A DNA stretch of 64,000 bases from Panaeolus papilionaceus (taxonomy: Eukaryota; Basidiomycota; Agaricomycetes; Agaricales). The notes below the pieces were generated by a model that saw only the letters and a list, made by a program, of their open reading frames with translations, was not told the DNA's origin and did no database searches. Below, one piece after another: positions 36,179 through 47,219 of the stretch (positions are counted from its first letter, which is position 1; every line of letters begins with the position of its first letter). Made by a program: the position numbers and the translations under genes. The stretch covers positions 84,418-148,417 of the forward strand of contig JADNRZ010000046.1 in the NCBI GenBank assembly GCA_015501605.1, in the 5' to 3' direction.

Positions 36179-37429
36179 CTACTTTTGTTTACGGAATACC
36201 CTCTTCCCAGTCACAACAAAATGTCTGAAGCGATATTTCAAAGCGACACGGAGAGGGAGCGACGGTAAACGTGACCGACAACTCTTCGGATCAATCTCAT
36301 ACAGGTCGTCCAAAAATGACTGAAGCGCGCCTAATGCCGCTTTCTCGTTCCTCAGAACAACCTCGAGAAGGCGGGGATCTTCTCTTCCATGTGTGGTTGC
36401 ATCCTGCTTGTCCTCGGCAAGTAGTTCAAGTTGTTGGTGAATGTTAGTGATTCGCTCACGTAGGTTGTTTTGGATGAGCGATTGATACTGTGGATGCATG
36501 TTTTGTGATGTGTCCTTGTCATGATACCATCCACCATAAAAATTGTCCAGGATCGACAGTGCTGAGTCATTGGAAAACTCGTACTTGACGACATTGATGG
36601 GAAGGGTATCAGATCCCTAACGAAACAATAAATTCTATTCTCATTATAACAAAGTAAACCACCTACCACAAATATTTCATTTTGCAAGCTGCTGAACCGA
36701 CGAGTGGCTTCTTCAATTTGTTTAGGGGTTGAAATGTGGTTCCACATTGTAGTTACTACGGTGATCCCAGTAGCTTGAAATGACTCTGTGAATGCTCTGA
36801 GGAGTTTGACTGCATCCCGTTTTGACCCCCCCATCCGTATGTCGGTGATGGGTTGGAAGTAAACAATGTGTACATATACATACGAGGATGATCGACTAGC
36901 AGAAAGTGTCATTCAATATTAGTGACTATGACATCGTCCGTTTGAGTTGTCAAGCAACTAACTACACACCATAAAATATCCAATGTATCTCTGATTCTTG
37001 TCGTTATTCGGCCTTCTGACAATTTAGTGTCAAGAAAGCCCGGGGTATCGACTAGTATAACAGGGCAACCGTAAGTATGCAATTTGACTGCTCGATAGTA
37101 GGCAATCTCCTGGGTGACGCTTTCGAGCGAGTCCTTGGAAATCCCCAGCTGCTGATCTGGCGATAGTGACTCGATGAACTGGGGAGCAACATAAGCCGAT
37201 TTTTAAAGTTGGGGAGATGAAACATATTAAAGTAGTAAAACTATACTAACAGCGCTCTTCCCAGAGCCCGTTGGACCCATGAGACTGGAGAACAAGTCAT
37301 TTTGTGAGCATTGCTATTCAACATGGACGGGGTTATAAATAGTACATACATGACAACATACAAATTTTGTCCTTTCACATCTTCTAGAGTTACAGGTACA
37401 ACATATATGGGACCTTCGAATTGGGACAT
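36179..37429 (-). CDS. Single-domain P-loop GTPase with altered C-terminus
   Basis: Exons: 37429-37350, 37284-37251, 37178-36970, 36895-36667 and 36616-36179, giving 330 codons. P-loop GPTGSGKSA, DTPGF switch, YFQPITDIR and VVTTMWNHIS mark the same GTPase family as its neighbours, with the same intron positions. The start is shorter than in paralogues: only SQFEGP precedes the conserved VVPVT. After DPKSC the C-terminus (LPSLPLRVALKYRFRHFVV) no longer matches the serine/proline-rich tails of the paralogues. It therefore seems to have lost about 40-100 residues through a deletion or frame change. The donor of intron 2 is GTTAGT, unlike the GTAAG seen in paralogues. It may be functional or in early decay. 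Confidence 0.75.
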
Positions 37430-38400
37430 TGTGATTTTTTGTAGATATATAACCCAAGAAGATGGCTATATTTCAATATTGAGAGACAATGATGCAATTC
37501 TGCCATACGCACTCCGCGTGTTGCTGTCAACATGCCAATCCCATTTTATCAGATATCGATTATGCAAAATAACACCGAGGTGACAGCTATGTGTCTGCTG
37601 CCAGCCTGAGTCTCCAACACCGGTGCTCGGTGATCCCTTCAATGTCGATGTCATCTCGCAGTTCACCCATCGCGAGAGGATGTGTTTAAAATGCGTCTGG
37701 ATAGTAAGATACGAGGACGTACTAGAGCTGGAACGAGCCTCAGGAAATTTATCAATGGAAGCGGAAAGGGAGAGAAATTGAGAGGAATTAGGATCGCTCT
37801 ATGGTCGTCGTAGTTATCTGCAGCCATGAATCGTCGATGATTTAAATAGCATTGCTATTGATGAAGCTAATGTTCAAAATAGGCTAACAGGAGAATGCGC
37901 CCAGCATGAATGGAATTCCGGCAGAGGTAATACGAGTAACTGAATGAGGGACGTCATAGGTAGGCAATGACTGGGCTGCATAAAGGAGCGAATGAAACCG
38001 AGAATGGGGGGGGAGCGACAATACTGACGAGCCAAAGGCTACAATACTCACGACCTCGATTACTACACCCTCCATTGACTGGGGTCATGTTACATGCTTC
38101 ATCTAGTTACCCTCTACCCATTCGCACTCGACGTCCTTTGGTATCTGAGAATTATTTGAACACGGTACAAGGTCGCGAATGGGGACTCTGAGGTTTACAA
38201 TGGTTAGAAACATCGAGGGTTATTAATACAAGGTGATGAAGCTCAAGGTTCGTTACAGCCTTGCGACAACATGAGATGGTAAAAATGCAATGGAATGTAA
38301 CATTTGTACTTACTCCATCGACAGATTCGACGGGGTTTGATAAAAGCACAGTCTTAAAGAGAATAAGGGATTAAATTTTTTTGATTGCATGGACTTGAAA
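37430..38400. repeat. Module A: upstream flank of the single-domain GTPase gene
   Basis: Homologous to 16184-17150. It begins immediately upstream of the GTPase start codon and so probably includes its promoter. No gene lies inside. Confidence 0.65.
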
Positions 38401-39330
38401 GTTGAGGTAAGACGTAGTATTGAGTGGGCAATGGATGGGTCATCGGGCTGGGTGAGAACGCAACAGTACACCAATCGACGTTTGCTACACCCTTCCCGCT
38501 CCGCCTTCTGTTCACTCTTCACAATCAGCTCTATCGTTGATATCTGTAAATATCACCATTTTTACACCCACTCCAATCGCGCATCGCCTCCTCTTGGCCT
38601 TGACTACTTCAGTTCATCGTGCCTTCTACGATGAGACCCAGCCAGGACCCCAATCCATTGACATTCACAACCGTAATGTAGACGCATTCTTTGTTCCTCT
38701 GCTCGCCTCAGTTTTAAGTCAGATAAATTACATTGTTTAATACGCGAACTGGCTCTTGATGTCCTCATAAATGTGTAATTCTGGGTGGAGTCACGATACC
38801 TTTCTCGTATCTTCCTGAGATCGACACTCTCCCTCCCAATCCCAGCTATGCACGCCCACGCTGTTGTGAGTATTTTCATTGAGCCGAATCTTCACTTGTT
38901 TGCTGATACGGTTTCTGTATCATGTCGTCTGTGGTGGATTCCGTCGCGCGGCGATTGTGTTGAGAGAGGCCGATGCGAGCGCTGTTGATGGACTGACGCG
39001 ATTCGCGCACTCATACGATAGCGGTACAAGCAGGGGATGATGACTCGAGCGGGAATATGCAACTGAAAATGGGCGGAGTTGAGAAAAGATGCGAAACCTC
39101 GTATCACTCTCACCAGTGGGGTTTGACTACCAACGAATCGTATGACCACAGTTTTAGCTCGCTGAAAAGGGAGTGGTAGCAGTTTTCCTGGGCTGTAATA
39201 AGATCGCCGTAGGGTTGAAATGGTTTCAACGAGAAAAATAGAAAAACGATCATAATAGGAAGTAAACAGTGACCCCTGCAAAAAATTGCCGGAATTCAAA
39301 AGTCTAAACTGAGGACGATAACAAGAGGAC
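38401..39330. other. Gene-poor interval
   Basis: Contains only short open frames without recognisable motifs. I cannot assign a gene, an RNA or a repeat family to it. Confidence 0.35.
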
Positions 39331-39762
39331 GGGTGGTGGGTGTGCGGTGCCAGATGTCACCTGCCGAAGGAAGTGGGAAAGTGATCATCGTTGTTTGAAG
39401 TCGGGATCAAGCCGCCCACACCCCTCAAACAGGTTTACTCTCAACCACCATCATTGTCACCCTGCAACTGAGCTCAACATCCACCCTCCGTCTCTTTTTC
39501 CCTTTTTATGTTTCCTATTCCGCTAGAAGGCTTATTTTTACCCTTGGAAAAAGGAATACCCTAAGATACGGCGATGGGCAAGGTTGGGTTGGGCAGTTTG
39601 CCTGGTGCTTCTGATGAACTGGTCAACGACGCAAGAGGAGATTATGGTATAAGTAATTTATGTATTGAATTCTTCAACTGGTTTCAAGTAGATATATGTG
39701 AGTAAATTTTCTCTGGTGATTTTATCCATGCTGACTCTGACCGACCCTCATCGCTTTTAGTG
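39331..39762. repeat. Module C, interrupted by the Mutator-like element
   Basis: Diverged copy of 18480-18850 and 32680-33030 (ATCAAGCCG... CAACCACCATCATTG..., ATGTGAGTA, TTTTAGTGTGTTCCGAA). The module resumes at 41297 after the inserted element. Confidence 0.6.
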
Positions 39763-39771
39763 TGTTCCGAA
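39763..39771. repeat. 9-bp target-site duplication, left
   Basis: TGTTCCGAA directly before the element. The identical nine bases follow it at 41297-41305. Confidence 0.85.
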
Positions 39772-39860
39772 TAGACCGGTAACCGTCCCTCTATGAGGGA
39801 CCCTCGATAGAGGGACCGGAATTTTAGAGGTCGGGCCGGGGGGGTATTTCCTATGATCGA
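39772..39860 (+). repeat. Left inverted repeat of the Mutator-like element
   Basis: Pairs with 41209-41296. Inside it GTCCCTCTAT and ATAGAGGGAC form a nested hairpin with a short spacer, so each terminus could also fold on itself. Confidence 0.85.
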
Positions 39861-39896
39861 TGGAAAAGCACCTAGAACGTCCCAATTAGGGGGGCA

Positions 39897-39910
39897 TGGA
39901 TATATAAAGT
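39897..39910 (+). promoter_or_regulatory. TATA box of the cargo gene
   Basis: GGATATATAAAGTAG lies about 65 bp upstream of the first ATG, a normal distance for a fungal TATA box, and is inside the element. The cargo gene therefore carries its own promoter. Confidence 0.6.
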
Positions 39911-39968
39911 AGATACGATCAAATTCTAAAACTAAAAATAGATCACGTTGAAATTCTCGAAGTTCAAC

Positions 39969-41079
39969 ATGGCGAATCCTCGTCCTCGAGGTTTTTCGTC
40001 CCTTGTAATCGCTCCACCTTGTGTCGAAATGCCCAAGAAAGTCTACGAGAACAATGTGTTCTGCCTAAACTCTGCGCTAGGGGTATCACAGCCCTCCGGA
40101 AATGCTGCAGGGTCTAGTCTTGACACATTTGCGGTACCCGGAAGTCAAGCAGCTGCACGGCAACGTCGACCAACCACGGACAACGCTCCATGGCTCCAGG
40201 GAGTAACCCTGGATTTCACAGCGTCTCCTTCTCCATCACATTCAGCCAGTTCAATCCCACCGTCACCATTTACTGACCCAGGGACGCATTTCAGTCGACA
40301 CGAGCCATTTTCCCCAAGTTCTGTGGTCCCCGGGGTGAATTATGGAAGGGTTTTGGGTAGAGATGACGGTAGCGTAGCCTTAGGCGAACATGAGAGGCTC
40401 CGAGGTGTTCCAAGGTATGATATCTGATATATTATTGATTGCCTTAGCACTAAATTGAAGCAATTAATTTTACAGTAATAGTGTATTATTCTCATCGAGC
40501 CCTAGTGCTCCCACTCTACCAGTTTACGAAGCACCTCATTCCATGTACTCTCCACCACCCAATAATAGATCAACCTTACGATCCATTCAAGCATCGGAAT
40601 CACCTCGATTCCATCCATATCCCTGTCCGAGTCAGTCTTTTCAGTCCATCCAACACCAGGTGCAATCCAGACCACGGGCACACTCTGAAGCCAGTTATGA
40701 AACGGATACACTCTGGACTGGGTCTCATGATATGCCCCGGCTAGCCGCTTCACCTAAACGCTCTGGTGCATTGTTTAAACAACCCAGGCAGCGTCACGAG
40801 AGGGAGAGTCAAGTGGAGTGTATCGCCCGAGTTCTCAGGAGCGACCTGCATCGTGTAAAGGTCACACCTGCAAAGTTCTTTCTGCATGTTCTGTCAGGAA
40901 GCGGTGAGCTTCGTACCTACCGAGAGAAGCTCTTCGCATCTCCAAACGACCAGTCAATAACTCAAATCCACATACTCCCACAACGTCTTGACAGTGAGAA
41001 CAACATGTCCAGGGTCCTCGTCGACGTCCATAACGATGAGTACAGAGGCCAAATTTCAATCGCAGCTCATCTTTATTGA
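39969..41079 (+). CDS. Cargo gene of the Mutator-like element, unknown function
   Basis: Exons 39969-40414 and 40476-41079 join through a GTATGA...TTTACAG intron to exactly 350 codons. The start is the first ATG after the TATA box. The N-terminal two thirds are serine/proline-rich and look disordered (short words such as SPSPSHSASSIPPSPF). The C-terminal 110 residues look folded: ESQVECIARVLRSDLHRVKV, then FFLHVLSGSGELRTYREKLF and a basic-hydrophobic end IAAHLY. No known domain is recognised. There is no transposase signature. It is either a captured host gene or an element-specific protein. An intact frame, intron and promoter argue that it was functional recently. Confidence 0.65.
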
Positions 41080-41208
41080 TAAATTAATTTTATTGAGCGC
41101 ACTACGAACTCATTAGGGGCTTGATGATGGACTATTTTTAGTTCAACGATCTTTTTATATCGACTCGTCCAAAACGGGCCATTCTTTTACTCGTTCCATA
41201 GCTGATGG

Positions 41209-41296
41209 CGATCATAGGAAATACCCCCCCATTTCAAACTCAGATATTCCGGTCCCTCTATCGAGGATCCCTCATAGAGGGATGGTCACCGGTCTA
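41209..41296 (-). repeat. Right inverted repeat of the Mutator-like element
   Basis: Inverted copy of 39772-39860 with a few substitutions (for example TCACC versus TAACC next to the tip). It is followed by the second TGTTCCGAA. Confidence 0.85.
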
Positions 41297-41305
41297 TGTT
41301 CCGAA
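41297..41305. repeat. 9-bp target-site duplication, right
   Basis: Second copy of TGTTCCGAA. Confidence 0.85.
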
Positions 41306-43620
41306 GTGGAATGTCATTTTTTTGGCTTTATCTTGACTCACTCATGGATGCTACATGAAATAATGATCACTCTCGCACCAGTTCTTCAAACGCTGAAGCT
41401 GTGAATCTCCCAATCTTTTGTCCTCATTCCACACCAAAAGTCATTTCAACCCCTTCTCTCATCATCGCCGTTGACGTCATCTCTTTATCCTGTGTGCTGT
41501 CGATTCTTGTTCTGAACGACAGATCTGGGTTTTCGTCTCACAAGTCTTCGTCATAGCCCAATCCTTCTCTATTCGCTTTATATCTCACATGGAACCTAAT
41601 TTAACCCCTTGATTACAGGAACTCTTCAACATGCACCGCGCTCTTGTGGACCACGATTACGATATATCCCAACCAGAGGCACATGCTTTTGCATATGGCT
41701 CCAGACGATGGCACACAGGGGTGACATTTATTTCATTTCTCTTCTTTTAAAGGCTGTAGCCACTGACGATGCGCCCAAAAGATCCCATGCTCCAACACTA
41801 GTACAACCTCACCCAAATTCATATCGCAATTCTGCAGGGATTCACGCTGGACTACAGCGGAGGAAGCTTGGATTGAGGCCACTTTTTGCCGTTTTGCGAG
41901 TGAGGTGTGGCGGAGCAACGAGTAACTCATGCAGATTGTGAGGATGTTCAGAGTGTTAGCGTGATGGGACGGGGGAAGATTCATAAAGGATATGCCACAG
42001 GTATTGTTCATTACTTCCATTCCGAATCTTACCAGACCTTAGCTGACATTTGATTCACTTCTAGCGTCGTCAGCCGTATCCTTAACTAGTCACTTGGACA
42101 CACCCAACGCTTTCGCTCCCTTCAGCCCCTATGCTCTCACATCCAGGTAATCACCACTCGTCATCTGGTCACCTTGGTTGGCCAACAGCAAGTTTAGCGC
42201 TCTGGGATTATCCACAATCAATAAACATCGCTCACCAGTATGACGAGGATGACCTATCATGACCGTATCACCGGCGAAAGCGACACAATCTCTGACACGT
42301 CACCAAGCGATGTCAACGTCGGTCCCCCTCATTCCTCTGCGACTGTTGAACATGGCAGGACCACATCCTTCAATGCACTGTCATCTCCGCAATAACCCGA
42401 CTACCAAGCTATGTCAATCACACCCGACATCGTTCATCCTCAATTGGGAATTCCTACACCACGCAACGTGCTTTACTCGACCCCAGCGCATTCCAAATGA
42501 TCCCTCATCCCTCATCCATCTCTACCACATCCGGATACGTTTCGTCGCCGCCCCAGTCAATTCAACGGCGCACCACTCACCACTCAGCTCTCAGAATTTA
42601 ATTCCGGCGCATTTACACTTCCGTTCTTATAATTCAGGAGGACTATGTGAGGTGGAGGGCCAGGTTGCCAGGGGAACGAGACGTCTGACATGGGCCCGCC
42701 GCCACTTTGGCCCATATGTCAGCTCTGGCGACAGCAATGGACCTCACTCTTCCTGTATCACCTCCATGAACACCCTAAGCTGCTTTTCATGGCGCTTTGG
42801 CTGGTCCTGGTTCTCGCTGCTGTGCCAGGAAACATTGTTGCTGGACGTTCTCGGAGTATTAGGTGGGATGGGGTACAGAGAGGGAAGCATAATATTTCGG
42901 GTGTTGAGTCGCGTTTTGGTAGGGTTGGCGGTTGGGGAGGGTAGAAAGATGGGTAGCATGAGAGAGGCAGAGGCAGAGGGGGTAGTTGAGAAGGATGGAA
43001 ATGAGGTGAAGATGGATGCTGCTGGAGCGCCGTACCAGTCTTCAAGACAAGAGTCGTTTCAAGTGATCGGGGCTAGATATTTTTATGGGTAAATTTAACT
43101 TGTATGTGGTTACGAGTTCACTCTCTGCTTTATTGAGATGGTATTCCTGTTCGACTCACATCAGAACGTCAATCAGGGTGACCGATTGCACTCATTATGA
43201 ATCACACTTCACTTCGTCTACTCCATCCCTTCCTTTTTAGCTCTCCATCGCGCATATGCAAAGGAGCATCCATCTGCGTCACAGACAGTGTACATCAATC
43301 AAGCATGAGTCGCACTGTTTTGGCTCATCTAACTGCGTCACAGATTGCCCAGTGCATGATCCGCATCCGCTCACCTGGTGGGACCATTACTCATTCGCAC
43401 ACTTGCGAATATATACGTCCTTCGTGCTGCTATATCGTCAAACATGTACTTCACGAGTCCCTTATATATACTCAGTGCGAATCTGGCTCACGAAAGAATC
43501 CATTGGAAGTAAAGTTAAAGCAATGGAAGAGACCTGATCAAAGAAACAAGAAAGCACACAAAAACGTGCAAAGTAAGGAATTAATTGACGTGAGACTCGG
43601 GATATGAACAACAGAAAGAA
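41306..43620. repeat. Modules C (end), E, F and G before the third GTPase gene
   Basis: 41740-42120 matches module E (CAGGGATTCACGCTGGACTAC, CACTTGGACACACCCAACGC). 42690-43090 is an F block whose frame is broken by stops. 43175-43330 is a G block (GTGACCGATTGCACTCATTATGAA). No gene is supported. Confidence 0.65.
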
Positions 43621-45166
43621 CTATTTCTTCACGTTCTTGAAAACTCCCTTGAGCGGAGCTATGGCATCTTTAAGGCGAGATTTTAGTGCATTATGCGACG
43701 GGGATGGAGATGGAGATGGAGTCAATTGACGCTGAAATGAGGTAGAGACCAGAAAGCGTGGAGGGAGGGAGGGATAAACGATGTGTGACGAGGATGGTTC
43801 TTGAGATTGATTTTGAACATCCGACAGAATTGGGGACGCGAATGTAAGTGAGATGCGGTCCGAGATGAGCAGCTCTTCAGGCTCCAGTGTTGATACATTT
43901 GATGGAAGAATCGTCCTCGACCAAGGTGATGAGCATGCGCTCGTGTTGGCGTTGTAGCTTGCATCCAAAAGGGACTCTAGCACTGTCAGCCCAGTCAGTC
44001 CACTGGCAACCAGGTCATCCACAAATGATTGTAGGGCAGCTAATACTGTTTTCTCGTCTCTGAGAACAACTGCAAGAAGAAGGGGATCTTCTCTTCCAGG
44101 GGTGCATGCATTCTGTTTGTCCGCTGCAAGCATATGGAGCTGTTGCTGAGCATTGGCAATACGTTCAAGGAGGCTGTTGTGGATGAGGGATTGGTACTGG
44201 GGACCCATTGTCTGTGGTTTGTCTTCATCATGGGACCATCCACCCGGGTAGGCATCCAGCGTTGACAGGGCTGAGTCACTGGAAAACTCAAACTTTGTGA
44301 CTCGGATGCCAAGTCCCCTAACAGAATCCTGATCAAACAATAAATTTCATCTGCATCATCAAAATCTAACCACATACCACATATATTTCATTCTGTAAGC
44401 TACTAAACCGAGAGTTGGCATCTTCAATTTGCTTAGGGGTTGAAATTTGATTCCACATTGTTGTTACCACGGCGATTGCGGTAGCTTTGAATGACTCGGC
44501 AAATGCTTTGAGGAGCTTGACTGCATCCCGTTTTGACCGTCCCAAGCGTATATCAGTGATGGGTTGGAAGTAAAGGATGCATACAACGAATGCTACAGTG
44601 ACCTGGCTGAAAAAAACATTAGTCTGTATTAGTGTTCATGTCAATTCAGTTGTCAAACAGCCAAGTACACACCTTAACTTATTCAATGTATCTGTGATTC
44701 TCCTCGTGATTCGGCTCTCAGACAACATGGCATCGAGAAAGCCAGGGGTATCCAAAAGTACAACACCCCAATGGTCGTGAGTCAAATTGGCTACGCGATA
44801 GCAGACAACCTCCTGGGTGACACTTTCGAGTGAGTCCTTTGAAATCTCCAGCTTCCGATTGGGTGATAGTGATTCGATGAACTGGGGAGGAACGAAAGGC
44901 GATTTTCAAAGATGGGAAGACGAAGTCTATCAATTGAGCGAAATTATGCTTACAGCGCTCTTCCCTGCGCCTGTGGGGCCCATGAGACTGGAGAACAATG
45001 AGTGTTGTGAGCCTTGCTATTCAACTTTCGACATGGATGGGAGGATAAATAGGGCATACAGGTAAACGAATATATCCTGTCCCTTAACATCTTCCGGAGT
45101 TACGGGTACAACACTTAATGGGCCCTTGATTCCGAGATTTTCATATTCTTTAGTGGTGTTCGACAT
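43621..45166 (-). CDS. Single-domain P-loop GTPase, full-length family member
   Basis: Exons: 45166-45060, 44987-44954, 44881-44673, 44606-44378 and 44328-43621, giving 429 codons. It starts MSNTTKEYENLGIKGP followed by the conserved VVPVTPEDVKG. P-loop GPTGAGKSA sits in the tiny second exon, DTPGFL in the third, and YFQPITDIR plus VVTTMWNQIS in the fourth. The last exon holds helical repeats (YQSLIHNSLLERIANAQQQL) and a serine/proline-rich tail ending in a basic KNVKK. The exon plan equals that of both halves of the gene at 29555-32183, so all share one ancestor. The canonical NKxD base-recognition motif is absent at the usual place. Function is unknown; a signalling or membrane-associated GTPase is plausible. 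Confidence 0.85.
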
Positions 45167-46500
45167 TTGCTTTTTGTAGAATCGACGTAGATACGGCAGG
45201 TGATGAGATGGTTATGGTTCAATCTCAAGTGGTGTTAGTGCGATTTTTCCAGGCATATCCCGTTTGTTTCTGCTAACACACCAACTCCATCTTTTCAGAG
45301 ATCGATGGTATGAATACTCTCGCTTTATTCCAGAGATCTCCGTTGATTACACTGCCTTGCAGCGGAGAATTGCAACATCAATGGATATTTATCCCATTCC
45401 AACTGTACACCTGAGCCGGGAATATTTTTTCCAGATCGTCCTAATCAGTAAGTAATTCCATCAAGCGACTATGAGCCTCGCGCTGATCCGTTTTTGGATT
45501 GATTCCGAGTCGAACGACCAGTCATGCGCGCGCGCGCACCCACACTTTTAAGGGGCCACGCCAACAACTGACTCAGCATCAGCTCATGTTCTCTAAAGCA
45601 TTCACCCAACCTATCCGACGGCTTGACCCCCTCCTCCTTTCCATCGTATAGTTAGTCCCACCTTTCATTTTCGTTTTGGATGTTTTATTTCCGTTTAGGT
45701 GTCGGCTCCCCATATCTCGTGTCTGAACTTTCGTTTGGATCTCTCGGGGTTTGCCAAGTTCGAGCCCTAGGACCACGAGACGAGCGATGCGTCGACGTTT
45801 TGAAAGGCATTGGCTGTTCTTCACTCCCGTTCAACACGCAGAACAGTTCTCGCTATCCAACTTTTGAGGCACTAACAAATCTGTCATTTTGAATGCTGGC
45901 GATCCACATCACCAACAAGGTCGACATATTCATGAGCTTGGGTGAGTGTGGGGCACGATAGTGGACGCCACTGAATGGAGAGTCCGATTTTGCCAGTGGT
46001 TATGAGAGTAGCACCCAATAGAGTCTCGACGTATTTGACTTTTCTTACATTTTTACAGGACATTTAAATAATACCCTAATCCTGTTTAAACATCTGCCGT
46101 TGCTGTGGTCCAAGATTCTGGAACTCGGAAACAATATTGCTCGTTATACTCTACACCTGCCACATTTCGAATGTTCCTCTTAGCGCGTCGAAGCAAGCGA
46201 AGGGCAAATATTTGTCGGTGTTGGAAGGCACCATCAAGCCACACACCCGTTGTGGAGGAGAAAGGTGTTTCCTCGTAGGATGTGAATAGTTTGGTGTGAG
46301 TGTGAAACCTTGTGGAAGGGATGGCGATTGAATAGAAAAAAGTTCCCAAGCGAGGGAACAGTGTGAGTTGTGAGATAAGGTTTGGGTGAATATATCAGAT
46401 GCTCTCTATGCTCTTGAGGTCTCGCGCGCGCTCAGTGTGGCGATGGGCTCAAAACTCGAAGTGAGGGGGGGGGGGGTAAAAAAGATGATTTCTGTTACTC
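45167..46500. other. GTPase 5' region and gene-poor interval
   Basis: 45180-45300 contains the GTPase upstream block also seen at 32210. Further on there is a GCGCGCGCGC run near 45528 and a run of more than ten G near 46467. I see no supported gene. Confidence 0.4.
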
Positions 46501-46800
46501 TTCTTCATAGGTATAAGTGAGGAATGGACAGGTATCCAAGGTGTGATTGTATTGTAAGTACATATGAAGATGAGACTCGATACAGACTATGGCTGAGAAG
46601 GATACAGGCAGCTTCGAGTCTGCGACACGCTGTCAACAGCCATCCGTATAACGAGATGAAGTAACAGGGCGATATAACAATATGGTTGCACGAGAAACCA
46701 TGGCTGTGTTCGGGTTTGTACGGTGGAGCAAGGAATAACTACGGCTTTGGAATATTTTTTTGATGGATGAGGCCACAGCGCTAAAACGCATCGTATTCCT
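46501..46800 (-). pseudogene. Relic of a GTPase 3' end
   Basis: Aligns with 29150-29595, the 3' flank and last codons of the double GTPase gene. It shares GTGATTGTATTG, GGCTGAGAAGGA, GACACGCTGTCAACAGC, ACGGCTTTGGAATATTTTTTTGATG and GAGGCCAC. No G domain remains, so this is a decayed additional copy. It keeps the CpGs that the 29-kb copy has lost. Confidence 0.55.
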
Positions 46801-47219
46801 TCGATCGTGAGTCGTGGTGACCTACAGGAGGGGCGCCCGCCATCATTTGCTTTGGGACTACATACGTGGTGTGGGCCCGGAAAACTGATCTCCCCCGTTT
46901 CGACGGACTTCCCGATAGAACAGATTTTGGCTTTAAGTTTTAGAAGGTCGACCTTGACCCACTTCAGGATGGCTGTCCTGAAATAATTCGGGTTAGTTCG
47001 TTAGTTCGTTCGGGGCTGGTTCGGTGTGCACCGTTGACGGGAACCGCAGGGCGTGCGCTGTCAGTGAGGGGTCTTGGGAGCCGAGCAGGGACCGACGACT
47101 GGTATTCGTAAAGCGAGAAATATCGAACCATCGTTCCCGTCAAACTTATGTAGACCATTCAAATTTCGTTGAAATTGTTTACAAGGAGACATTTCCGAGT
47201 TTCTCCCTCTTTTACACTC
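46801..47219 (+). promoter_or_regulatory. 5' region of the elongase gene
   Basis: About 420 bp between the GTPase relic and the elongase ATG. It contains a short tandem GTTAGTTC (46993-47008). No TATA box is obvious; the 60 bp before the ATG are pyrimidine-rich, as is common in fungal promoters. Confidence 0.35.

Larger units (their letters stand above)
39772..41296. mobile_element. Mutator-like (MULE-type) element carrying a gene
   Basis: 1,525-bp element with terminal inverted repeats of 88-89 bp that begin TAGACCGGT, bounded by a perfect 9-bp target duplication. Long inverted repeats with a 9-bp duplication fit the Mutator superfamily. There is no transposase, so it would depend on one supplied elsewhere. 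A spliced gene of 350 codons occupies most of the interior. The inverted repeats also share the run of G followed by TATTTCCTATGATCG at their inner edge. Confidence 0.75.

Noticed and set aside
45740..45790. tRNA-like B-box word GTTCGAGCCC
   Set aside because: No matching A box, acceptor stem or anticodon arm can be folded around it.
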